Shown: one piece after another, positions 43,662 through 54,192 of the stretch
Position numbering within the stretch: position 1 is the stretch's first letter
How the letters are laid out: each line of letters begins with the position of its first letter
NCBI GenBank assembly: GCA_009363875.1
Contig: CM018695.1
Location: 63,173,433 to 63,237,432, forward strand
DNA: 64,000 nucleotides
Source of the DNA: Mikania micrantha
Taxonomy: Eukaryota; Streptophyta; Magnoliopsida; Asterales; Asteraceae
Reading direction: 5' to 3'
Notes under the pieces: generated by a model
The model's input: the letters and a program-made list of their open reading frames with translations, nothing else
The model's database searches: none
Told to the model about the DNA's origin: nothing
Position numbers and translations under genes: made by a program

Positions 43662-45049
43662 CGACATGTAATATCACTGTACTTCCGGTTGTCCGTAAAT
43701 CCGTACGATTGTACTGTTACGACCTGAGATTTTGTAATTATTAAATATTGATTATCATTACTGATATTATCACTGAACTGGTATGCATGTTTATAACCTG
43801 TTATACGCGTAAACCATGGGAAGTTTAGTTGTAACCCAACTAAACAGAACCAGAGAGTTTATCGCAGTTACATTATGCTGATTATGGATTATTGGTTTGG
43901 AATGAGAATGGATTTGGGTTGGATTGGGATGGAACTGGGAGTTTGTTATGGTCTGGTTGCTAAACGTAGTCAAGGACACATGGTCATGGTTTATCGAAAT
44001 AGCGGTGGGACGGTGTAGGGGAGGTTGCGATCTACCTCTACATATGCCCTATACATATGCATATTTCGGTCTATCATGGATGTGTCAGTGACTAGGGTTT
44101 AGTGGGTTTTGGTTTGGAAGGATAATATTAATGTTAATAAAATAATAGAAGCTTAACTGGAATTAATTACGCGATGGTGAGGTTACGGACATTATTTAAA
44201 CGCGAATATTAATTCAGAAATATTAACCTAGTAAATATATTCGTGCGGGTGACGATTCACACGAATATAATTATTAAAAATAATATTCTGAAACAATATT
44301 CCATAAATAATAAATCAAATCGAAATACGATACGAGCGTGGGATTAGCAAAGGTGACGATCTTTACGAATACGTACGCGAGTAACGCGTTTCGACGAGAT
44401 AACAAAATAATATCAAACGATATTAATTAATAAATTAAAACTTAAAACGTTTATTAGGAATCACAATCTAAAACGAAAACAAACGAACTATTCCGTTCAA
44501 ATAAATAATTCAACGAAACTATTTTAAGAAACAACGATATTTTAATAAAATCGTTTTATTTGAGATGGAACTTAATTATTTAAATGTTTTACGTTTTAAA
44601 TATGTTTTATGTTAAAAACCGAACGCTTGTCATATTTTATCGTGATGAAAACGAGGCCGAGCACACGGGGATTACCCGGGCTATTAAAGAAGAAGAAGAC
44701 TTCTTCTTTTACATTTTACACACACATTTTCTCTCTCTAAATAACCCAACCCGTAACCACTTTCTCTCTCTACCTTCTCTCTTGTTTTTCTCACTCGTTT
44801 CTCAACGGTTTCACGAGATATTGGCGCCCACGCGTTCATGTGATCAAGGGGAACAAGTAGATACGAAGAAATCTTGCATTGGATCACTGATTTGAGGTGA
44901 ATCTAAGTTTTTATTTTCAAGTCTATTGTAAATCACGAATCCTTAGATCTTGTTGTTTTAGTCGAGATAAACACATAAAAACACTTAACCTAACTAGTGT
45001 AAACAATTTAGTACATAGAGCACATCTCTACAATGGTTAGAAATGGGAT

Positions 45050-45560
45050 TTTGATGAAGAGAGATCGATGGTTCGTGGGAATATGCAGGTCGACGAACCT
45101 GTATGGGCTGAACAAGAAGACTAGCCAAACCTCTTGGTCCCCAACGAACCTTCGACCACTCACGAACCCAGACGAACCCCATGCAGCCACCTTTTGATAG
45201 GCGAACCTAAGGAGGTTGCCGAGCCTTGACAACCGAAACCTAGGGAAACCCTAATGAGCCGAACCCTTATTCATGCGAACCCTAGATGCAACCTTGTAAT
45301 GGCGAACCTATGATGTTATAACAAGGTTCGCCGAACCTACGTGATGGGGCAGCGAACCTAGGTCATGCAAAACCCTAGTTAACGAACCTATGGCATCTAC
45401 GAACCATGCATGTACCGAACCATAAGAAACAGACGAACCCTTGATCGGCCGAACCTTTAGGGTGGCCGAACCATTTGGAAGTTGAGCGAACCTTTCTAGT
45501 CATCTAAGGGCCGAACCTTCCCAATTTAGCCGAACCTATGGTTTTGCTATAAAGGGTTCG
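45050..45560 (+). repeat. CGAACC motif array in LTR D
   Basis: At least twenty CGAACC (or GGTTCG) words in 500 bases, commonly as GCCGAACC, GCGAACCTA, ACGAACCC. The matching array in LTR F is at 61550-61925. LTR E has the same hexamer in its own array. Confidence 0.85.
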
Positions 45561-46179
45561 CTGCTTTCTATTAACCAACTAGAATCTAAGTGTTGGATTG
45601 AGTTAGGAAAAGACCTAGGGCATGGAAACAATCATGTAATATGCATGCATGCATGGGAAAGACTACAAGCTACTATATATTTAACAAATATAAGCTTGGG
45701 TTCATTGGGTGACAAACACTTAACATTTTATAAGGATAAACAAGATATTATTTCTTAAACCTTGAATTGGATTCTAATAATTAAGTAAAGTGGGTGGTCA
45801 AGTTAAATTGATACGCATGCATGTATAGATCAGAGTATGAATTGAAGACCTTGTTACTTATAATACATTTTTATGGAAATATATATATATATACAAAAAC
45901 AAATTTGTTATCATCATCGAATGGTTAAAACTAATGAGTTTAAAGTATGTTGTTATGATGAGTAACCGTAGAATATTAAATAATATATTTTAACTTAGTT
46001 TAAATAGACTAAGTTAATGAAATAATTGTGAGTAAGAGTAAACATATATGGGCACTTTATTGATATAAAACACATATACTTATAAGTACGGACATACTAT
46101 AATTACAGATAGTTGAGTTGATCTTGAGTTCACTTACGCGAGCGCGCATATTACAGGAACACTAATTCTAAGAATTCAG

Positions 46180-46925
46180 ATGAGTTCTCATAACCTCCTT
46201 TTCTTTAAACTGTTTTGTTTTAAAAACTCGGAGGTGAAGCATGTATACCAAATTAAATATTATTTGATAACACAAGGTTAATACCTGTTTTATCAATATG
46301 ATATTCACAATATTGAATTATCATTATTTATGGATTATCACTTATAAATATATATTCGTGTAACATTGTCATTGACTTCGGTCAATAACAAAGATTACAT
46401 GTATTGTCACTTGGATTACCACAACTCCGAGAAACATTGCTTTTGACCTTGGTTAATTGCATTGGTTTCGTGTGTTGCCACGTGGATAGCTTGCACTCCA
46501 TGGATTATGTTTTTAACTTATGTTAATTACATAATGACCATGTATAGTCACAGATATTAATTGAGAATATTGATGTTGAGATTGGTTGATTGGTTATGTG
46601 GTTGATTATCTATTATTGACTATGATTATCTATTATTGACTATGATTATCTATGATTGACTATGACTGATTGGATATGTGATTATGTGTTTATGTGTGTG
46701 TTTGGTTGTTGAGTTTGGAGATTGGTTGGATTATCTCATACAGGTAGTATTATGGATTTTCTCAGAAAATCATAAGCATTTATACTCATTTTATCTAAAC
46801 CTTTTATAAAACCATTTTTAAACTTAAACTTTTAAATTCATTTTATAAAACCTTCTAAGTATAAAAACTTATGATTACTCACCAACTACTTTGTAGTTGA
46901 CACTTGATTTTCTTACATGTTTCAG
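46180..46925 (+). other. Intron-like cassette in LTR D, donor mutated
   Basis: Same layout as 28490-29214, but the donor reads TTCAG|ATGAGTTCTC (GT to AT at 46180). Hairpin CAACTAC-TTT-GTAGTTG at 46883-46899, acceptor CTTACATGTTTCAG ends 46925. Confidence 0.4.
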
Positions 46926-47222
46926 GTGATGAAGCTAAGTAGGTTGATGAGGATGAACTCTCACTTTTGGACATCATCACATAGGATCTTGGACTTAGCT
47001 AAAATTAACTAAAATTCTAGCGATTAGAGTTTAATTAGTTTAGCTAATTCTTTTGTGTAATTGATGTATTTAATTCATGATAAACATGATTTTTGTGTAA
47101 TTAATTTGATGAATGGAATGTTATGTGATGATTTAATTTAGATGCCCACGAGCTTTTGAACAATCTACACATCCCTCGTGGCATCCCGACATTTCCGCCA
47201 TCGGTCGGGGTGTCACACGACA

Positions 47223-47410
47223 AACCCTATCTTGTTTTTAGCAAAGAGGAAGTTAGTCATCTCTTGGATCCAATCGTTGAAGTTGCTATCGGTGAGCGGA
47301 TCATTCACTTGCATTTATCTCGAGTAATCAATAGCGTGAATATAGTAGGGAGAATTGGTGTCGACAGCTCCATCGTTCCTTTTGTCACCTTCTGCATCAT
47401 CTCCGGCCAT
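47223..47410 (-). pseudogene. Copia gag N-terminus
   Basis: ATG at 47410 (minus): MAGDDAEGDKRNDG, then SPYYIHAIDYSR and, after a CAA-to-TAA stop, VNDPLTDSNFNDWIQEM and AKNKIGFV, where LTR D interrupts it. The start follows the PBS by about 30 bases, a normal leader for this type. Confidence 0.85.
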
Positions 47411-47441
47411 TGTGATGTTTATGTGTTTTGAAAAGATCTCT

Positions 47442-47453
47442 GCTCTGATACCA
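47442..47453 (-). promoter_or_regulatory. Copia primer binding site
   Basis: Minus strand TGGTATCAGAGC, immediately after the 5' LTR end, complementary to initiator-Met tRNA. Confidence 0.92.
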
Positions 47454-47640
47454 TGAGAATTCAGAGATGGAAGATTGATAATTTATTCATCCACCAGGGA
47501 ATTATTTATACATAAAATAGGACCGATCATATAGCCAGAAATATATCGTAATTAAACTAACTAGAAGATTATTAAGGATCCTAGACAAAATAAGATAAGC
47601 GTCAATTATCAACTATGTATAATTCCTATTATGTTCTTGA
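47454..47640 (-). repeat. Copia 5' LTR, 187 bp
   Basis: Partner of 20459-20644. The outer edge borders the ATTAT target duplication at 47641-47645. Confidence 0.9.
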
Positions 47641-47747
47641 ATTATTGCATGTTTCTAGTAATCATAAGGATTGTTTATTGGATTAATTTTTGTTTCTACT
47701 CAGATACCCAAGCAAAGTCTCCTATGAGAGACCCCAACGTGGGACAG

Positions 47748-50700
47748 TAGTGTAGTTACCACACTCACTCATACTAAGTGTATTTGGACATACTTGTGGT
47801 GTATTGTAAAGGTGGTGGGACGGTGGTTTGGGCGGTTGCGACCTACCCTTATCATATGCCCTATACATATACCATTTACAGTACATGGGGCGGATGTCAG
47901 TATTGAGGAATAAGGGAACTACCCGTTTGGGACACTTATCTGCTTATGAACTTAACTGCTTAGGAATTTATTTTCTTTAGGAATTATCTGTTAGATCTCA
48001 TGATCTCCTGACAAGGACACACTCGTGGTATACTACAAAGGTGGTTGGACGGTGTAAGGGAGGTTGCGATCTACCCTTGCATATGCCTTATACATATACC
48101 ATTTGTGGTATATCGGGGGTGTGTCAGTGTCAGGAAAATAGGATGCTATTAGGATGTTAGTAGGAATTGTTGTAAGGTTATGATTGATGGATTGTTTCTG
48201 ATATGTTGGTTAAGGATGGTTTGGATTGACTCATGGATGATCACACTTGATGAACACTTATAAACTCATTTATAAACACACTTATTGGACACGTAGGGTG
48301 CATAGGATTAACGAACGATTTGAGCGATTAGTGATGGAATATAGATTTGGATGATGATATAGACACTTAGTGATAATATAAACGCATAGTGATGATACTA
48401 ACACTTAGTGACGGTATGGACACTTGATGAGAATAAACTATAGGGAGGATATGAACACTTAGTGACAATAAGAGCACTCAGTGATGATATGAACCCTTAT
48501 TGATGATTATGGACATTTGGATTAGTATGGATTTTAGTAAACTTAGGCATTAGGGGAACTTAATGTCAGGTGAGCTTAGACATTAGGTGAACTTAGAAAT
48601 AGGCAAACCTACATGTCAAGGTGAACTTAGACATTAGGCAAACCTAAATGTCCAAGGGAACTAAAGACCACTTCACTCAAAATTATCCTACCTAGGATAA
48701 GGTTTGTGAAGTGAAATTATGGTAAGATACATGATACACCCTAAATTCTAACAAGGTCATAATCGTGGTGCAATGGAACGGTGGTGGGACGGTGTAGGGG
48801 AGATTGCGATCGACCTCTGCATATGCCCTATATATAAGCTTGTTACATTGTATCTGGAGGTTGTTAGTGTTGGTATAGGGTGGGGAATGTATTGAACTTA
48901 GGAATAATTATTTGATATTAGTTATGACCAACTAGGAGACTTAGAATAATATTAGGAAATTTATAAATGATTATGAGTTTAATGACTGATAGGAGAAAAA
49001 TATAGTTCCTATATGTAATCCTAACTGTCTAAATGAACTCATTTGACCATTGTTTGCATGACTTACGTTGTGAACGGTAGTAACATGTTTCTAATTTCTC
49101 AGAAACATGCCGCCTCACCGTCACAACGAAGATGACTCGAACAACAGGGATGCTAACAACAGTAATGCCAACTCCGGCATACAAGAGTTAGCCACACTTA
49201 TTTCTGGATTGGTTAATCAGCTGACACAAGCTAATCAATCTCTCACTCAGAACAGAGGTGGTGCAAACCCACCAACTTGCACATTCAAACACTTCAATTC
49301 CTGTAATCCACTGTAGTTTACGGGATCTGAGACTGCCACTGGTCTACTGTAGTGGTTTGAGAGCATGGAGAATACCTTCATCAACAGAGATTGCCCCGAG
49401 AACTTGAAGGTGCGTTTTGCCACCAGTGTTTTCCAAAAGAGAGCACTAACTTGGTGGAATGGGGAGAAGCGAACTAGGGGAGTTGATGCTGCCCTAGCAC
49501 TGACTTGGACTGAGGTCAAGAATATGATTACCACTGAATTTTGTCCTCGTAGCGAGATGAGGAAGCTTGAGACTGAGTTTTTGGAACTCAAGCACGATAG
49601 CGGGGAGAATGTTATCTACAATGCTCGTTTTCACGAGTATAGCCTGCTGGTACCTCACCGTGTTACACCACTGGAGAGAGCAATATAGAAGTACATAGGC
49701 GGTCTGCCTATGCAGATTCAGGATACAGTCTATGGTAGCAACCCTACCACACTGGAAGCTGCAATTCGTTTATCTGCTACACTCACTGACTATCATGTGA
49801 AGGCTGGAACACTCACACGGAAGGGATTCAAGAAGACCGACACCAAAGCAGCTGCAAAAGAGACTTCAACTGAAGTCAAGACTGAACAAGGCAACTCATC
49901 CAAAAGCAGCAACAAGAAGAGGAAGACCAGAAACTTCATAGTCATTGCTCCTGCTGCAAAGTCTACACAGCAATCATCAAACAACACCACTGCCAGGAAT
50001 TATGTTGAGGTTACTCCCCAATGTAATACTTGCCGATATCATCATGCACCTAACTTGCCATGCCGCGTCTGCAAAAACTGCGGCAAGTATGGTCATTATG
50101 CAAATTTTGTAGGAGTGCACCGCAAGCACAAAGGATGCAACATGCACCGCTGGCACTGCCAGCTCCACATGCACAGACAATACCGGCTGTACCCATTCGC
50201 CAGGTACCTCCTGCACAGGTAAGAGCCTGTTATGAGTGTGGCGAAGTGGGTCATTTCAGAAACCAGTGCCCAAAGTTGACCGGAAATAATCAGGGGGTGG
50301 CAAGAGGCCTTTCCAACTGAATGCTCCAGCTGCTCAAGCCAACCAGGACGTGGTCAACGGTACATTTCTGATCAACAACTCTTATGCATCTGTCTTATTT
50401 AATTCTGGTGCCGATAGGAGTTTTGTTTCATATGATTTTGAATGCTTACTTGGTAGAACACGCACATATTTAGATAAACCGTTTAACGTGGAGGTGGCTG
50501 ACGGAAACACTATCGATATTGACACATTTATTATTGGATGTACTGTGAACTTAAATGATCACGTTTTCCCAATTGATCTTATACCTATGCATCTTGGTAG
50601 CTTTGATGTTATCATAGGCATGGATTGGTTAGCCACCCACAAATCGGAGATAGTTTTCCATGAAAAATATATTCGTATTCCATTACCTTCGGGTGAAACT

Positions 50701-50969
50701 TTAAGAGTTTTTGGAGAAACTTCTAGTAAAGGTCTTAAGCTGATGTCACGCACTAAAGCACACAAGTACCTTAGGAAGAAATGAATAGCATTTTTAGCTC
50801 ACATTGTGGAGAAGAAAGAGAAAGGCAAGAGAGTTTAAGATGTTCTTGTGATCAGATATTTTCCAGAAGTATTTCCAGATGATTTGCCAGGTCTTCCACT
50901 AGAACGTCAAGTACAGTTTCGAATTGACTTAGTACCTGGTGCGAACCCTGTCGCCAAAGCTCCCTACAG
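47748..50969 (+). repeat. Tandem unit 1 of element F (leader-gag-protease)
   Basis: First of three direct copies (starts 47748, 50970, 54193; spacing 3222 and 3223 bp). Each has about 1.36 kb of leader with three CCCTATA-type blocks, then gag, protease and the first codons of RT. It ends in GCTCCCTACAG, where the next unit's TGGTGTAGTTACC begins. The left edge here (GGGACAG|TAGTGTAG) shares ACAGT with the internal junctions. Element F has no 5' LTR or PBS in front; 47646-47747 is unassigned. Confidence 0.9.
49107..50784 (+). pseudogene. Gypsy gag-protease, unit 1
   Basis: Gag start MPPHRHNEDDSNNRDANNSN, capsid motif LTWWNGEKRTRGVDAA, knuckle CKNCGKYGHYA (frameshifted after), second knuckle CYECGEVGHFRNQC intact at about 50230, then protease. 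Stops at 49314, about 49350 and 49686; frame changes near 50105 and 50293. The protease catalytic Asp is Asn (LFNSGADRSF). This is the most damaged of the three copies. The leader just before the ATG reads TTTCTAATTTCTCAG|AAACATG, like a 3' splice site. Confidence 0.88.
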
Positions 50970-53900
50970 TGGTGTAGTTACCACACTCACTCATACTAAG
51001 TGTATTTGGACATACTCGTGGTGTATTGTAAAGGTGGTGGGACGGTGGTTTGGGCGGTTGCGACCTACCCTTATCATATGCCATATACATATACCATTTA
51101 CAGTACATCGGGTGGATGTCAGTATTGAGGAATAAGGGAACTACCCGTTTGGGACACTTATCTGCTTATGAACTTAACTGCTTAGGAATATATTTGCTTT
51201 AGGAATTATCTGTTAGATCTCATGATCTCCTGACAAGGACACACTCGTGGTATACTACAAAGGTGGTGGGACGATGTAAGGGAGGTTGCGATCTACCCTT
51301 GCATATGCCCTATACATATACCATTTGTGGTATATCGGGGGTCTGTCAGTGTCAGGAATATAGGATGCTATTAGGATGTTAGTAGGAATTGCTGTAAGGT
51401 TATGATTGATGGATTGTTTTTGATATGTTGGTTAAGGATGGTTTGGATTGACTCATGGATGATCACACTTGATGAACATTTATAAACTCATTTATAAACA
51501 CACTTATTGGACACGTAGGGTGCATAGGATTAACGAACGATTTGAGCGATTAGTGATGGAATATGGATTTGGATGATGATATAGACACTTAGTGATAATA
51601 TAAACGCATAGTGATGATACTAACACTTAGTGATGGTATGGACACTTGATGAGAATAAACTATAGGGAGGATATGAACACTTAGTGACAATAAGAGCACT
51701 CAGTGATGATATGCACCCTTATTGATGATTATGGACATTGGGATTAGTATGGATTTTAGTAAACTTAGACATTAGGGTAACTTAATGTCAGGTGAGCTTA
51801 GACATTAGGTGAACTTAGAAATAGGCAAACCTACATGTCAAGGTGAACTTAGACATTAGGCAAACCTAAATGTCCAAGGGAACTAAAGACCACTTCACTC
51901 AAAATTATCCTACCTAGGATAAGGTTTGTGAAGTGAAATTATGGTAAGATACATGATACACCCTAAATTCTAACAAGGGCATAATCGTTTTGCAATGGAA
52001 CGGTGATGGGACGGTGTAGGGGAGATTGCGATCAACCTCTGCATATGCCCTATATATAAGCTTATTGCATTGTATCTGGAGGTTGTTAGTGTTGGTATAG
52101 GGTGGGGAATGTATTGAACTTAGGAATAATTAGCTAATATTAGTTATGACCAACTAGGACACATAGAATAATATTAGGAAATTTATAAATGATTATGAGT
52201 TTAATGACTGATAGGAGAAAAATATAGTTCCTATATGTAGTCCTAACTGTCTAAATGAACTCATTTGACCATTGTTTGCATGACTTACGTTGTGAACGGT
52301 AGTAACATGTTTCTAATTTCTCAGAAACATGCCGCCTCGCCGTCACAACGAAGATGACTCGAACAACAGGGATGCTAACAACAGTAATGCCAACTCCGGA
52401 ATACAAGAGTTAGCCACACTTATTTCTGGATTGGTGAATCAGCTGACACAAGCCAATCAATCTCTCACTCAGAACAAAGGTGGTGCAAACCCACCAACTT
52501 GCACATTCAAACACTTCAATTCCTGTAATCCACTGAAGTTTACGGGATCTAAGACTGCCACTGGTCTACTGCAGTGGTTTAAGAGCATGGAGAATACCTT
52601 CATCAACAGAAATTGCCCTGAGAACTTGAAGGTGCGCTATGCCACCAGTGTTTTCCAAAAGAGAGCACTAACTTGGTGGAATGGGGAGAAGCGAACTAGG
52701 GGAGTTGATGCTGCCCTAGCACTGACTTGGACTGAGGTCAAGAATATGATTACCACTGAATTCTGTCCTCGTAGCGAGATGAGGAAGCTTGAGACTGAGT
52801 TTTGGGAACTAAAGCACGATAGCGGGGAGAATGTTATCTACAATGCTCGTTTTCACGAGTATAGCCTGCTGGTACCTCACCTTGTTGCACCACTGGAGAG
52901 AGCAATATAGAAGTACATAGGCGGTCTGCCTATGCAGATTCAGGATACAGTCTATGGTAGCAACCCTACCACACTGGAGGCTGCAATTCGTTTACCTGCT
53001 ACACTCACTGACAATCATGTGAAGGCTGGAACACTCACACGGAAGGGATTCAAGAAGACCGACACCAAAGCAGCTGCAAAAGAGACTTCAACTGAAGTCA
53101 AGACTGAACAAGGCAGCTCATCCAAAAGCAGCAACAAGAAGAGGAAGACCAGAAACTTCATAGTCATTGCTCCTGCTGCAAAGTCTACACAGCAATCATC
53201 AAACAACACCACTGCCAGGAATTATGTTGAGGTTACTCCCCAATGTAATACTTGCCGATATCATCATGCACCTAACTAGCCATGCCGCGTCTGCAACAAC
53301 TGCGGCAAGTATGGTCATTATGCAAATGTTTGTAGGAGTGCACCGCAAGCACAAAGGATGCAACATGCACCGCTGGCACTGCCAGCTCCACATGCACAGA
53401 CAATACCGGCTGTACCCATTCGCCAGGTACCTCCTGCACAGGCAAGAGCCTGTCATTAGTGTGGCGAAGTGGGTCATTTCAGAAACCAGTGCCCAAAGTT
53501 GACCGGAAATAATCAGGGGGTGGCAAGAGGCCTTTCCAACTGAATGCTCCAGCTGTTCAAGCCAACCAGGACGTGGTCAACGGTACATTTCCGATCAACA
53601 ACTCTTATGCATCTGTCTTATTTGATTCTGGTGCCGATAGGAGTTTTGTTTCATATGATTTTGAATGCTTACTTGGTAGAACACGCACATATTTAGATAA
53701 ACCGTTTAACTTGGAGGTGGCTGACGGAAACACTATCGATATTGACACTGTTATTATTGGATGTACTGTGATCTTAAATGATCACGTTTTCCCAATTGAT
53801 CTTATACCTATGCATCTTGGTAGCTTTGATGTTATCATAGGCATGGAATGGTTAGCCACCCACAAAGCGGAGATAGTTTGCCATGAAAAATATATTCGTA

Positions 53901-54192
53901 TTCCATTACCTTCGGGTGAAACTTTAAGAGTTTTTGGAGAAACTTCGAGTAAAGGTCTTAAGCTGATGTCACGCACTAAAGCACACAAGTACCATAGGAA
54001 GAAATGAATAGCATTTTTAGCTCACATTGTGGAGAAGAAAGAGAAAGGCAAGAGAGTTGAAGATGTTCTTATGATCAGATATTTTCCAGAAGTATTTCCA
54101 GATGATTTGCCAGGTCTTCCACTAGAACGTCAACTACAGTTTCGAATTGACTTAGTACCTGGTGCGTACCCTGTCGCCAAAGCTCCCTACAG
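50970..54192 (+). repeat. Tandem unit 2 of element F
   Basis: Second direct copy, nearly identical by eye to units 1 and 3. Confidence 0.9.
52329..54007 (+). pseudogene. Gypsy gag-protease, unit 2
   Basis: Gag open from MPPRRHNEDDSN through LTWWNGEKRT to a TAG at 52908 shared by all units, and on from KYIGG to a private TAG at 53277. First knuckle CNNCGKYGHYANVC intact in nucleotide order. The second has GAG-to-TAG (about 53456). Shared frame change before the protease. Protease DSG intact (LFDSGADRSF), ending at the shared TGA 54005. Confidence 0.88.

Larger units (their letters stand above)
43667..47217 (+). mobile_element. Solo Gypsy LTR 'D', 3551 bp
   Basis: Perfect target duplication CGACA (43662-43666, 47218-47222) inside the copia gag. 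Starts TGTAATATCACTGTACTTCCGG, ends CGGTCGGGGTGTCACA. Its first 1.8 kb matches the 3' LTR of element F (60142-61925) closely, so it is a full-length LTR of that family. It carries a CGAACC array (45050-45560), the CCCTATA hairpin (about 44040-44060) and the intron-like cassette. Confidence 0.93.
20459..47640 (-). mobile_element. Ty1/copia element split by nested insertions
   Basis: LTRs at 20459-20644 (3') and 47454-47640 (5') are near-identical and flanked by a perfect ATTAT duplication (20454-20458, 47641-47645). Next to the 5' LTR lies the primer site TGGTATCAGAGC. The element is dispersed over 27.2 kb. Removing the insertions 23082-24315, 25320-42549, 43175-43542 and 43667-47217 with one TSD each leaves about 4.8 kb, a usual size for a copia element. 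Order from 47640 downward: LTR, PBS, gag pieces, protease, integrase, RT, RNase H, polypurine tract, LTR. Confidence 0.92.
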
